From Homoserinibacter sp. YIM 151385 (GTDB lineage: Bacteria > Actinomycetota > Actinomycetes > Actinomycetales > Microbacteriaceae), in contig NZ_CP115175.1 in NCBI RefSeq assembly GCF_027912415.1, positions 2,232,001-2,296,000 on the forward strand: a DNA stretch of 64,000 nucleotides, in the 5' to 3' direction. Of the stretch, positions 55,604 through 63,780 are shown in pieces (positions within the stretch are counted from its first letter, which is position 1; each line of letters opens with the position of its first letter). The notes under the pieces were generated by a model. The model worked only from the letters and a program-made list of their open reading frames with translations, searched no databases and was not told the origin of the DNA. The position numbers and the translations under genes were made by a program.

Positions 55604-56644
55604 GTGACCGCCGCGCGCCCCCTCATCGACACGCCGCTCCCGATCGTCGCCGCGCCCATGGCGGGTGGGCCGATGGGCGTGCCGTTGGCGCTCGCCGTCG
55701 CGGAGGCGGGCGCCTTCCCCGTCCTCGCGGGCGGCTACACGGCGGCGGCGGCGCTCGCCGGGGACCTCCGGGCGCTCCGCGCGAGCGGGCGGGCCTTCGG
55801 CGTCAACCTCTTCGTGCCGGACCCGGACGCCGCCTCCCTCGACCGGGAGGGCTTCGCCGCCTACGCGCGCGAGCTCGCCCCCGAGGCCGCACGGTACGGG
55901 ATCGAGCTGCAAGCCGAGCCCGTGCTCGACGACGACGGCTGGGGAGAGAAGCTCGCGCTGCTCCTCGCGGAGCCGGTGCCGCTCGTCTCGCTCACCTTCG
56001 GGCTGCCCGCACCGGAGGATGTCGCGCGGCTGCAGGCCGTCGGCACGCGCGTGCTCGCCTCCGTCACGAGCCCGGAGGAGGCGATCGCAGCCCGGGAGGC
56101 CGGGGTCGACGGGCTCGTCGTGCAGGGCCCGGCGGCGGGCGGCCACCGCGCCTCGCTCGACCCCCGCCGCGCGCCCGAGCCGGGCTCCACGCCGGAGCTC
56201 GTGCGCCGCATCCGCGCCGCCGTCGACCTCCCCCTCGTCGCGGGCGGCGGCGTCGACGGACCGGATGCGGTGGCCGCGATCCTCGAGGCGGGCGCCGAGG
56301 CGGTCGCGGTCGGCACGCTGCTGCTGCTCGCCGAGGAGGCCGGCACCTCGCCGACCCACCGCGCCGCGCTCGAGGATCCGGCGTTCACCGAGACCGTCGT
56401 GACGCGCGCCTTCACCGGCCGCCCCGCGCGGGCGCTGCGGAACCGCTTCGCCGAGGAGCACGGCGGCACCGCCCCGCACGCCTACCCCGCCGTGCACCAC
56501 CTCACGCGTGCCCTGCGGGCGGCGGCGGGCGCGGCGGGCGACGCGCAGACCCTCCACCTCTGGGCAGGGGAGGGCTGGCGGAGCGCCCGACGCGCGCCGG
56601 CCGGCGAGATTCTCGGATGGCTGGCGCGGGCACTCGCCGGGTGA
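55604..56644 (+). CDS. Nitronate monooxygenase-like flavoprotein
   Basis: 346 residues from GTG 55604. The TIM-barrel FMN domain has LPIVAAPMAGGP at the start, GVNLFVPD, VDGLVVQGPAAGGHRAS (with the catalytic His) and LPLVAGGGVDGPDAVAAILEAGAEAVAVGTLLLL. This is the NPD/2-nitropropane dioxygenase family, which oxidises alkyl nitronates such as propionate-3-nitronate. It follows the small unknown gene at 55249 and is probably cotranscribed with it. Confidence 0.92.
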   Translation: MTAARPLIDTPLPIVAAPMAGGPMGVPLALAVAEAGAFPVLAGGYTAAAALAGDLRALRASGRAFGVNLFVPDPDAASLDREGFAAYARELAPEAARYGIELQAEPVLDDDGWGEKLALLLAEPVPLVSLTFGLPAPEDVARLQAVGTRVLASVTSPEEAIAAREAGVDGLVVQGPAAGGHRASLDPRRAPEPGSTPELVRRIRAAVDLPLVAGGGVDGPDAVAAILEAGAEAVAVGTLLLLAEEAGTSPTHRAALEDPAFTETVVTRAFTGRPARALRNRFAEEHGGTAPHAYPAVHHLTRALRAAAGAAGDAQTLHLWAGEGWRSARRAPAGEILGWLARALAG

Positions 56645-56737
56645 TGCCTCCGCGCCGCATGGTGTTTGCCTGAGCGCCCCGGGGCGAGGCGCTGCGCGGA
56701 CGTACCGTGGCCGCAGGACACACGTGAGGAGCCGACC

Positions 56738-56917
56738 ATGATCGAGCGCATCAGCGAGCACGGCACCGAGGGCGAGTACGAGGACAGCGAGATCCCCGGC
56801 CAGCCGGACCCGCACACGGACCCCGTCGCGGACCCGCCCGGGAGCTACGAGGACAGCGAGCTGCCGGCCGACGCTGTGACGCCGGAGGGCGACGCGGACG
56901 ACGCCGACGCGCGATGA
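56738..56917 (+). CDS. Small acidic protein with repeated YEDSE motif
   Basis: 59 residues, strongly acidic, no cysteine. The short sequence EYEDSEIPGQPDPHTDPVADPP is partly repeated as SYEDSELPAD. A ribosome site (GAGGAG) lies seven bases before the ATG. The next gene's ATG overlaps its stop. It is probably disordered; the function is unknown. Confidence 0.65.
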   Translation: MIERISEHGTEGEYEDSEIPGQPDPHTDPVADPPGSYEDSELPADAVTPEGDADDADAR

Positions 56918-57369
56918 GCGCCGCCGCCCACGTGCCGGCGATCGCGCTCGTCGACGAGTCGTCGCATCCCCCGGTCTCGAGCGCGACCGCCGCGATCGGC
57001 GCGTCCTCGCTCGTCGTCACCTGGAATCTCAGCGCCCCGCTGACCGTGCGCACGACCCCGCTGCTGCTGACGCTCTGGCTGCCGCGCAACGGCGGCGGCC
57101 CCATCCAGCTCGGCGCCGAGATCATGCCGCCCGCGACCTCCGCCTTCTGCGTCGACTTCGAGCACCGCCGGATCACCCGCGACACTTCGGTGTCGATCCG
57201 CGTCTCCCGGTCGCGGATCGTCGCGCTGTTCCCGACGGACTGGGTGCACGACCTCGACCCGATCGAGGTGAGCCACACGGGCATCTCGATCGCGAGCCCG
57301 GCGCCCGACTCGGCGCCCCGGCTCGGCTTCCGGCTGGATGCCGCCTCCGAGGAGATCCGGACCGCCTAG
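56914..57369 (+). CDS. Hypothetical protein coupled to small acidic protein
   Basis: 151 residues from an ATG overlapping the previous stop (ATGA). It seems to be a beta-rich domain (SSLVVTWNLSAPLTVRTTPLLLTLWLPRN, TSVSIRVSRSRIVALFPTDWV) without signal peptide or membrane helix. No family was recognised. Translational coupling to the acidic small protein suggests that they work together. Confidence 0.65.
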   Translation: MSAAAHVPAIALVDESSHPPVSSATAAIGASSLVVTWNLSAPLTVRTTPLLLTLWLPRNGGGPIQLGAEIMPPATSAFCVDFEHRRITRDTSVSIRVSRSRIVALFPTDWVHDLDPIEVSHTGISIASPAPDSAPRLGFRLDAASEEIRTA

Positions 57370-57752
57370 GTTCCAGTGCCGTAGAAGCCGATTCGGACCG
57401 CGTCGGTGCGGGTGATGCACGCATCGGTGGTCTGGCAGCCGATGATCCGCGTCGAGATCGCCTGCGGTGATACCTTCGGCTCGAGGCGCATCGCAGCGAG
57501 CTGCTCACCGGTGTCCGGGTCGACGAGGGTCATCGACGGGGCCGGGCCGCTCGAGATCGCCTTGATCTCCGCGCGACTCTGCACTAGCGACAGCTGCGCG
57601 AGATGCTCCCTCTGCGCCATGAGTGCCTCTGTGCGACCCTCCGCAGACTGTCTGGTTTCCAGCTCGCCGTCGGCGGCCGCGACCGGTCCCGCGGTCACTG
57701 CCAGCGCGACCACGACTGCGCTCACCGCAGCCGCCCTGACCCTTGCCTTCAT
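57366..57752 (-). CDS. Small secreted protein of unknown function
   Basis: 128 residues from ATG 57752 (GAGG just upstream). A signal peptide (MKARVRAAAVSAVVVALAVTAGPVAA) precedes a helical segment (GRTEALMAQREHLAQLSLVQSRAEIKAI) and a C-terminal part with two cysteines (GCQTTDACI) that may form a disulfide. Third-position composition is less GC-extreme than its neighbours, so it may be a recent arrival. No family was recognised. The 227 bases between it and the UDG-family gene show no further gene. Confidence 0.6.
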   Translation of the reverse strand: MKARVRAAAVSAVVVALAVTAGPVAAADGELETRQSAEGRTEALMAQREHLAQLSLVQSRAEIKAISSGPAPSMTLVDPDTGEQLAAMRLEPKVSPQAISTRIIGCQTTDACITRTDAVRIGFYGTGT

Positions 57753-57979
57753 CCTCGCTACCTCTCCCTCACGTGGTAGACCGAGAGGTCCACCGAGGCG
57801 AGTATGCCTCAGCTCGACCGACCGGACCGCGCGCCACGAGGCCCTGTGCATAACTCACCGCGGTCCCGACGCGCCGTGTCGGCCATCGATACCGGCGCAG
57901 GTCATCCGCGCCGCCGCCGCTCGAGGCGAGGAGGCGGATCAGGCGCTTCTCGATCCGGACCGCCTGACCGCCGCGGCGC

Positions 57980-58579
57980 TCAGGTGCCCCGCTCGAGCGC
58001 CGCAGCCACGAGCCCGCGGAGCCGCGGCACCGTCTCCTCCTGGAACCAGGGATTGCGCGAGCGCCAGCCGCGCGCGAGCGGCGAGGGGTGCACGATCGGG
58101 AACAGCGGGAGGTGGTCCCCGGCCGCGCGCACGCGCTCGGTGAGGCTGCCCCCGGGGCCCAGGTAGTGCCGCTGCGCGTGCGCGCCGATGAGGATCGTGA
58201 GCCGCACCTCGGGCATGAGCTCCCGCACCCGCGGGTGCCAGAGCTCGGCGACGCCGCGGCGGGGCGGGAGGTCGCCGCTGCCGCTCGGCGAGGGGCCGGG
58301 GAAGTAGAAGTCCATCGGCATGATCGCGAGATTGCGGGTGTCGTAGAACTCGGCCTCGCTCGTGCCGAGCCAGGTGCGCAGGAGGCGCCCGCTCGGGTCG
58401 TCGAACGCGATCCCGCTCGCCTGCGCGAGGCGACCCGGCGCCTGGCTGACGATGAGCACGCGGGATGCGGCCGAGCCGAACACGAGCGGGCGCCAGCCGA
58501 GCGCCGACGCCCACGCGTTCGACGGGTGCTGCGCGATCTCCTCGCGCAGCGCCGCGAAGGCGGGATCGTCGGCGCTCAC
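57980..58579 (-). CDS. Uracil-DNA glycosylase superfamily protein
   Basis: 199 residues from GTG 58579. Motif 1 is LIVSQAPGRLAQASGIAFDD (GxAPG-like), then FYDTRNLAIMPMDFYFPG and motif 2 HPSPLARGWRSRNPWF. The order and HPSPL match the UDG superfamily. The protein may remove uracil or another damaged base, or be an inactive relative; the SQAPG motif and 'TRNLAIMPMDFYFPG' segment are typical of an uncharacterised UDG-family group in bacteria. The alcohol dehydrogenase gene lies just upstream, its stop almost touching this start. Confidence 0.8.
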   Translation of the reverse strand: MSADDPAFAALREEIAQHPSNAWASALGWRPLVFGSAASRVLIVSQAPGRLAQASGIAFDDPSGRLLRTWLGTSEAEFYDTRNLAIMPMDFYFPGPSPSGSGDLPPRRGVAELWHPRVRELMPEVRLTILIGAHAQRHYLGPGGSLTERVRAAGDHLPLFPIVHPSPLARGWRSRNPWFQEETVPRLRGLVAAALERGT

Positions 58580-58581
58580 GC

Positions 58582-59631
58582 TCAGACGGCGGGCAGCGTC
58601 GCCGTGTCGATCACGTAGCGGTAGCGCACGTCGCCCGCGAGCACGCGCTCGTAGGCCTCGTTGATCTGCTCGGCCGGGATGACCTCCACCGTGGAGGCGA
58701 TGCCGTGCTCGGCGCAGAAGTCCAGCATCTCCTGGGTCTCGGCGATGGATCCGATGGTCGAGCCCGCGAAGGAGCGGCGGGTCGCGAAGAGCGTGAACGC
58801 GGTGACGGGCAGCGGCTCCGGCGGCGCGCCGACCGCGACGAGCACGCCGTCGAGGCGGAGGAGCGAGAGGTAGCGGTTCATGTCGAGCGGGGCGCTGACC
58901 GTGTTGACGATGAGGTCGAAGCGGTTCGCGAGCTCGTCGAAGGTGGCGTCCTCGCTCGTCGCGTAGTGGGCGTCCGCGCCGAACGCGACGGCATCCTCGT
59001 GCTTCGCGAGGGTGCGCGAGAGCACCGTGACCTCGGCGCCCATCGCAGCCGCGATCTTCACGGCCATGTGGCCGAGGCCGCCCATGCCGACGACCGCGAC
59101 GCGCTTGCCGGGGCCGGCCTTCCAGTGGGCGAGGGGCGAGTAGGTGGTGATGCCGGCGCAGAGCAGGGGCGCGGCCGCCTCGTAGGGGATCGCCTCCGGC
59201 ACCCGGAGCACGAAGTCCTCGTCGACGACGATGTGCGTCGAGTAGCCGCCCTGCGTGATCGAGCCGTCGACGTCGACGCCCGTGTAGGTCTGGATGTTGC
59301 CCTTCAGGCAGTAGTTCTCCATCCCGGCCCGGCAGTTCTCGCACTCGCGGCAGGAGCCGACCATGCAGCCGACGCCGACGCGCTGGCCGACCTCGAACTT
59401 CGAGACCTCGGCGCCGACCTCCGTCACCTCGCCGACGATCTCGTGGCCGACGACCTGCGGGTAGGCGATGTCGCCCCATTCGCCGCGGACCGTGTGGATG
59501 TCGGAGTGGCAGATGCCGGCGTAGCGGATCGCGATGAGCACGTCCTTCGGGCCGACATCCCGGCGCTCGATGGTCGTGGGGACGAGGGGCTCGGTCGCGG
59601 ACGGGGCCGCGTAGGCGCTGACGGTGAGCAC
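58582..59631 (-). CDS. Zinc-dependent NAD(P) alcohol dehydrogenase (YahK/CAD-like)
   Basis: 349 residues from GTG 59631 with AAGGAG upstream. The catalytic zinc residues lie in [17 protein letters not shown] (Cys, His) and VVGHEIVG; the structural zinc site is [15 protein letters not shown]. The nucleotide-binding motif is [15 protein letters not shown], and the following [16 protein letters not shown] suggests NADPH preference. This is the cinnamyl-alcohol dehydrogenase/YahK group of broad aldehyde reductases. A 22-base inverted repeat lies upstream. Confidence 0.93.
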   Translation of the reverse strand: MLTVSAYAAPSATEPLVPTTIERRDVGPKDVLIAIRYAGICHSDIHTVRGEWGDIAYPQVVGHEIVGEVTEVGAEVSKFEVGQRVGVGCMVGSCRECENCRAGMENYCLKGNIQTYTGVDVDGSITQGGYSTHIVVDEDFVLRVPEAIPYEAAAPLLCAGITTYSPLAHWKAGPGKRVAVVGMGGLGHMAVKIAAAMGAEVTVLSRTLAKHEDAVAFGADAHYATSEDATFDELANRFDLIVNTVSAPLDMNRYLSLLRLDGVLVAVGAPPEPLPVTAFTLFATRRSFAGSTIGSIAETQEMLDFCAEHGIASTVEVIPAEQINEAYERVLAGDVRYRYVIDTATLPAV

Positions 59632-59712
59632 GGTGGTTCTCCTTCGTGGGGGGACGGAGACCATCCTGACGTGCCCGCGCGGCCGCCCGCTGGGACGGCG
59701 CCTTCGAGCTGG

Positions 59713-59775
59713 CCGTGAGGGGTCCCATATGACCGGTTCGGGAGGCCTGAAGCGGTCATATGGGACCCCTCACGG
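59713..59775. repeat. Perfect 22-base inverted repeat
   Basis: Bases 59713-59734 and 59754-59775 are perfect inverted copies (core GGGGTCCCATATGACC) around a 19-base loop. The repeat lies between the aldehyde dehydrogenase stop and the alcohol dehydrogenase start, both transcribed leftwards. It could terminate the aldehyde dehydrogenase transcript or be a REP-like element. It is unrelated to the AGACATGTCT family. Confidence 0.75.
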
Positions 59776-59819
59776 GCGCCACGTCGCGTCGCCGTCTGGC
59801 GGGCGGCGGCAGGGAGCGC

Positions 59820-61313
59820 TCACCCCATCGGCGTCAGCGTGTACTTCGTCTCGAGGTACTCGTGGATGCCCTCGAGCCCGCCCTCGCGGCCGAGGCCGGA
59901 CTGCTTCACGCCGCCGAAGGGCCCCGCGGCGTTCGAGACGACGCCGACGTTGAGGCCCATCATGCCGGTGTCGATCGCGTCGATGAGCCGCTGGCCGCGC
60001 GCCGCATCCGCCGTGAAGGCGTAGGCGACGAGGCCGTACTCGGTCGCGTTCGCGAGCTCGACCGCCTCCGGCTCCGTCGCGAAGCGCTGGACGGCGAGCA
60101 CCGGCGCGAAGATCTCCTCGCGCGAGACCGACATGTCGGCCGAGACGCCGTCGAGCACGGTCGGCTCGAAGAAGCTGCCGTCGCCGGCGATCGCGTGCCC
60201 GCCGGTCCGGACGACGGCGCCCGCCGCGACGGCCTCCTCGACGAGCCGCGAGGTCGTCTCGACCGCGCGTCGGTCGACGAGCGGCCCGATCTGCACCTCG
60301 GGCGAGGTGCCGCGGCCGACGCGGAGGGCGGCCACGCGGGCCGTCACCCGCGCCACGAACTCGTCCGCGACCGACTCGTGCACGAGGAAGCGGTTCGCGG
60401 CCGTGCAGGCCTGGCCGATGTTGCGGAACTTCGCGAGCATCGCGCCCTCGACCGCCGTGTCGAGGTCGGCGTCCTCGAAGACGAGGAAGGGCGCGTTGCC
60501 GCCGAGCTCCATCGAGGTCCGCAGGACCTGCTCGGCCGCCGTCTTGAGCAGCTGCACGCCGACCGGCGTCGAGCCCGTGAACGACACCTTGCGCAGGCGC
60601 GGGTCGTGCATGATCGCGTCCGACAGCTCGCCGCTCGCCGAGCTCGTCACGACGTTGACGACGCCGCGCGGAAGCCCCGCGTCGAGCAGCAGCTGGGCGA
60701 AGGCGAGCGTCGTGAGCGGGGTCAGCGTCGCGGGCTTCACGACCGCGGTGCAGCCCGCCGCGAGCGCGGGCGCGATCTTCCTCGTCGCCATCGCGAGCGG
60801 GAAGTTCCAGGGCGTGACGAGGTAGGCGGGGCCGACGGGGCGCTGGGTGACGATCATCCGTCCCGTGCCCTCGGGTGCCGGCCCGTACCGCCCCGCGACG
60901 CGGACCGCCTCCTCGCCGAACCAGCGCAGGAACTCGCCCCCGTAGTCGACCTCGGTCCTGGCCTCGGCGAGCGGCTTCCCCATCTCGAGCGTCATGAGCA
61001 GCGCGAACTGCTCGCGACGCTCCTGCAGCAGCTCCCACGCGCGCCGCAGGATCTCGCCGCGGACGCGGGGCGCGGTCGCGGCCCAGCCGGCCTGTGCGCG
61101 CGAGGCGGCGTCCAGGGCGCGGATGCCGTCGGCCGGGGAGCCGTCGGCGATCGTCGCGATGACGAGGCCCGTCGAGGGGTCGGCGACCTCGATCGCGCCG
61201 CGCTCGCCGTCGACCCACTCGCCGTCGATCAGCAGCCGACCGGGGACCGCGTCGAGCACGGCCCGCTCGTCGAGGGGCGAGGGGGCCGTGCCGACGGTCG
61301 TCGCGGCCGTCAC
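59820..61313 (-). CDS. NAD(P)-dependent aldehyde dehydrogenase (succinate-semialdehyde-like)
   Basis: 497 residues from a GTG overlapping the upstream stop (GTGA). The catalytic residues are visible in LVTPWNFPLAMATRKIAPALAAGC (Asn), MELGGNAPF (Glu) and GQACTAANRF (Cys). FTGSTPVG is the NAD-binding turn. The sequence most resembles GabD-type succinate semialdehyde dehydrogenases. Within this operon of CMD, cupin and hydroxyisobutyrate-dehydrogenase-like genes it probably oxidises an aldehyde intermediate of a carboxylic-acid or aromatic pathway. Confidence 0.92.
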   Translation of the reverse strand: MTAATTVGTAPSPLDERAVLDAVPGRLLIDGEWVDGERGAIEVADPSTGLVIATIADGSPADGIRALDAASRAQAGWAATAPRVRGEILRRAWELLQERREQFALLMTLEMGKPLAEARTEVDYGGEFLRWFGEEAVRVAGRYGPAPEGTGRMIVTQRPVGPAYLVTPWNFPLAMATRKIAPALAAGCTAVVKPATLTPLTTLAFAQLLLDAGLPRGVVNVVTSSASGELSDAIMHDPRLRKVSFTGSTPVGVQLLKTAAEQVLRTSMELGGNAPFLVFEDADLDTAVEGAMLAKFRNIGQACTAANRFLVHESVADEFVARVTARVAALRVGRGTSPEVQIGPLVDRRAVETTSRLVEEAVAAGAVVRTGGHAIAGDGSFFEPTVLDGVSADMSVSREEIFAPVLAVQRFATEPEAVELANATEYGLVAYAFTADAARGQRLIDAIDTGMMGLNVGVVSNAAGPFGGVKQSGLGREGGLEGIHEYLETKYTLTPMG

Positions 61314-62086
61314 TTGTCGAGCGGAATGCCGGCGGCCTCCGCCTCCTCGACGAGGATCGGCACCGCGGTCGTCGCGGCGTGGATGCCGATGACGCTCGCG
61401 ATCTCCATGACCTCGAGGATCTCCTGCGGGGTCGCGCCGTAGCCGACCGCGTTCTCGATGTGGAGCTTGAGGCCCGGCACGTAGAGGTGCGTCGCGGCCG
61501 TGTCGAAGGCGATGTAGACGAGCTCCTTCACCTTCGGCGAGAGCGTGCCGGACTTCCAGGGGACGGAGGAGAAGGCCGTGTAGGTCTCGAAGAGGTCGGG
61601 GTCGAGCTCGAGCATCTCGTCCCAGAACGCGTGCCAGTAGCCGCGGTTCTCGGTGAACTCCGCCTTGATGCGCTCCTGGTTCGCGTCGAGCGGCGCGGGG
61701 CCGGTGCGCAGGCCCTTCTCGACGAGCACCTGCACGAGGATCGGCACGCCGATGTTCATGGCGTGGATGCCGAGCGTCGAGGTGAGCTCGATGACCTCCA
61801 TGATCTCCTGCGGGGTCGCGCCCTTGTCGAACGCGGCCTTGATGTGCTGGCGCACACCGGGGGCGTACAGGTGGGTCGCGGCGGCGTCGACGGCGATGAA
61901 GATGAGCTCCTTCGTCTTGTCGTCGAGATGGTTGTGGCCGTCGCGCCACGGCACCGCCGAGAAGTGGAGGTAGGCCTCGAGGAAGTCGGGGTCGAGGAGC
62001 AGGATGCTCTCCCAGACGTCCCCCCAGGTGCCGCGGATGCGGATGAACTCGTCCTTCACCTGCTGCTGGCGCGTCGTCAGTGACAT
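61310..62086 (-). CDS. Carboxymuconolactone decarboxylase-type protein, two CMD domains
   Basis: 258 residues with AAGGAG eleven bases upstream. Two tandem CMD/AhpD-like repeats are visible: KELIFIAVDAAATHLYAPGVRQHIKAAFDKGATPQEIMEVIELTSTLGIHAMNIGVPIL and KELVYIAFDTAATHLYVPGLKLHIENAVGYGATPQEILEVMEIASVIGIHAATTAVPIL. In place of the AhpD CxxC, both have ATHLY, so peroxidase activity is unlikely. CMD proteins open lactones or decarboxylate; here the duplicated form is part of an ALDH-containing operon. Confidence 0.88.
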   Translation of the reverse strand: MSLTTRQQQVKDEFIRIRGTWGDVWESILLLDPDFLEAYLHFSAVPWRDGHNHLDDKTKELIFIAVDAAATHLYAPGVRQHIKAAFDKGATPQEIMEVIELTSTLGIHAMNIGVPILVQVLVEKGLRTGPAPLDANQERIKAEFTENRGYWHAFWDEMLELDPDLFETYTAFSSVPWKSGTLSPKVKELVYIAFDTAATHLYVPGLKLHIENAVGYGATPQEILEVMEIASVIGIHAATTAVPILVEEAEAAGIPLDK

Positions 62087-62100
62087 GGTCTCTCCTTGCT

Positions 62101-62985
62101 TCAGTGGCTGGAGTCCCGCTGGTCGATCCAGCGGGCGATCTCGGTGTGGTCGGCGGCGGGGTCGAGCTCCTCGGCCGCGGCGGCCCAGTGCTCGACCGCC
62201 TGGAGGCCGAGCGCCGGCGTCACGCCGACGGCCTCGGCGAGCCGGGTCGCGATCCGCATGTCCTTGAGCATCAGGCGCAGCCCGAAGCCCGAGTCGTAGC
62301 TGCCCGGCAGGATGAAGTTCGGCCACTTGTTGTCGGTCGAGCCGCTGCGGCCGCTCGAGCCGTTGACGATCGAGAGCACCACCTCGGGGTCGAGCCCGAA
62401 GCGCTGCCCGGCGATCATGGCCTCGCTCGTCGCCCAGAGGTGGGTCGCCGACATGAGGTTGTTGAGCGCCTTGACGGCGTGTCCGGCGCCGATCCCGCCC
62501 GCGCGGACGACGCGGCCGAGCAGCGCGAGCACCGGCTCGACGCGGGCGACCACCTCGTCCTCGCCGCCCACCATGATCGTCAGCCGGCCCTCCTCGGCGC
62601 CGCGGACGCCGCCCGAGACGGGCGCGTCGACGAGCGCGATCCCGCGCGCGCCGAGCTCCTCGGCGAGCGCGCGGGTCCGGAGCGGCTCCGAGGAGCTCAT
62701 GTCGATCACGACGGAGCCGGCCGCGAGCGCGGTCGCGACCGCCGCATCCCCGAGGACCGCCTCGACGACGCCCGAGTCGGGGAGCATGAGGATCACGAGC
62801 TCGGCGGCCGCCGCCTCCGCCGCGGTGCCGACCGGCTGTCCGCCGGCGCGGGCGAGCTGCTCGCGCGCCGCCTCGGCGAGATCGAAGCCGAGAACCTCGT
62901 GGCCGCCCGCGATGAGCCGGCCCGCCATGGGCGTGCCCATGCGGCCGAGGCCGATGAAGCCGATCCGGACCGGCGACTCAGGCAT
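62101..62985 (-). CDS. 3-Hydroxyisobutyrate dehydrogenase-type oxidoreductase
   Basis: 294 residues. The NAD(P)-binding motif IGFIGLGRMGTPMAGRLIAGGHEVLGFD, the substrate-binding DAPVSGGVRGAEEGRLTIMVGG and the catalytic lysine in HAVKALNNLMSATHLWATSEA (KxxNN) are typical of beta-hydroxyacid dehydrogenases. The substrate may be a hydroxyacid made by the same operon. It overlaps the CMD gene upstream by a few bases. A second member of the same family is cut off at the window end. Confidence 0.92.
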   Translation of the reverse strand: MPESPVRIGFIGLGRMGTPMAGRLIAGGHEVLGFDLAEAAREQLARAGGQPVGTAAEAAAAELVILMLPDSGVVEAVLGDAAVATALAAGSVVIDMSSSEPLRTRALAEELGARGIALVDAPVSGGVRGAEEGRLTIMVGGEDEVVARVEPVLALLGRVVRAGGIGAGHAVKALNNLMSATHLWATSEAMIAGQRFGLDPEVVLSIVNGSSGRSGSTDNKWPNFILPGSYDSGFGLRLMLKDMRIATRLAEAVGVTPALGLQAVEHWAAAAEELDPAADHTEIARWIDQRDSSH

Positions 62986-63376
62986 CCCGCCCCTCCTCCT
63001 CGATGACGCGCTCCGCGACGCGGAAGGACTCGAGCGCCGCCGGGACGCCGACGTAGATCGCCGCCTGGAGGAGCACCTCCTGGATCTCGGCGACCGTCAC
63101 GCCGTTGCGCAGCGCGCCGCGCACGTGCACCCCGAGCTCGTGCGAGCGGTTGAGCGCCGTGAGCATGCCGAGGTTGAGCATCGAGCGGGTGCGGCGGTCG
63201 ATGCCGTCGCGCGACCACACCTCGCCCCAGCAGTACTCGGTCACGAGCTCCTGGATGGGGCGGGCGAACTCGCTCACCTGGTCGAGCGAGCGCTGCACGT
63301 GGTCCTCGCCGAGGACCTCCTTGCGGATCGCGATCCCGCGATCGTAGCTCTCGGCGTGGGTTCCCTCGCTGGTCAT
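62978..63376 (-). CDS. 4-carboxymuconolactone decarboxylase-like protein (single CMD domain)
   Basis: 132 residues. The sequence DHVQRSLDQVSEFARPIQELVTEYCWGEVWSRDGIDRRTRSMLNLGMLTALNRSHELGVHVRGALRNGVTVAEIQEVLLQAAIYVGVPAALESFRVAERVI fits the PcaC-like CMD group, including the conserved EVWSR.L..RTRS and YVGVPA. PcaC decarboxylates gamma-carboxymuconolactone in protocatechuate breakdown; whether that is the substrate here is uncertain, since no other pca genes are seen. It overlaps both neighbours. Confidence 0.85.
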   Translation of the reverse strand: MTSEGTHAESYDRGIAIRKEVLGEDHVQRSLDQVSEFARPIQELVTEYCWGEVWSRDGIDRRTRSMLNLGMLTALNRSHELGVHVRGALRNGVTVAEIQEVLLQAAIYVGVPAALESFRVAERVIEEEGRDA

Positions 63377-63780
63377 GACGCCTCGTCCTCTCCGGCCGCG
63401 GGGGCCGCGTACTCCTCGTCGGCGACCGGCTGCTCCCAGCTCGTCACGCCGAGCGAGATCGCGGTGTGGACGAGGAAGCTGTCGGCGGCCGCGCCGTGCC
63501 AGTGGCGCTCGCCGCCGGGCACCCAGACCACGTCGCCGGCGCGGAGCACCTCGACGGGTCCGCCCTCCGACTGGATGCGGCCGCGGCCCGCGAGCACCTG
63601 GATGATCTGACCCTGCTCGTGCCGGTGCCAGTGGGTGCGCGCACCCGGCGTGAAGTCGACCGTGTTGATGGTGACGCCGTCAGTGGCGGGCATCGTCAGG
63701 TAGGGGTAGGCGTCGCCCGAGAACTGGGAGCCCGGCTTCCCGGCGATCCCGGCCTGCCGGTGCGGGGGGATGATGATCAT
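63373..63780 (-). CDS. Cupin-domain protein
   Basis: 135 residues. A single cupin barrel with the two metal motifs: GARTHWHRHEQGQIIQVLAG (motif 1) and DVVWVPGGERHWHGAAADS (motif 2). It probably binds a metal and acts on, or senses, a small carboxylic acid. In similar operons such cupins occur with CMD proteins and may act together on the same intermediate. It is translationally coupled to both neighbours (ATGA-type overlaps). Confidence 0.88.
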   Translation of the reverse strand: MIIIPPHRQAGIAGKPGSQFSGDAYPYLTMPATDGVTINTVDFTPGARTHWHRHEQGQIIQVLAGRGRIQSEGGPVEVLRAGDVVWVPGGERHWHGAAADSFLVHTAISLGVTSWEQPVADEEYAAPAAGEDEAS

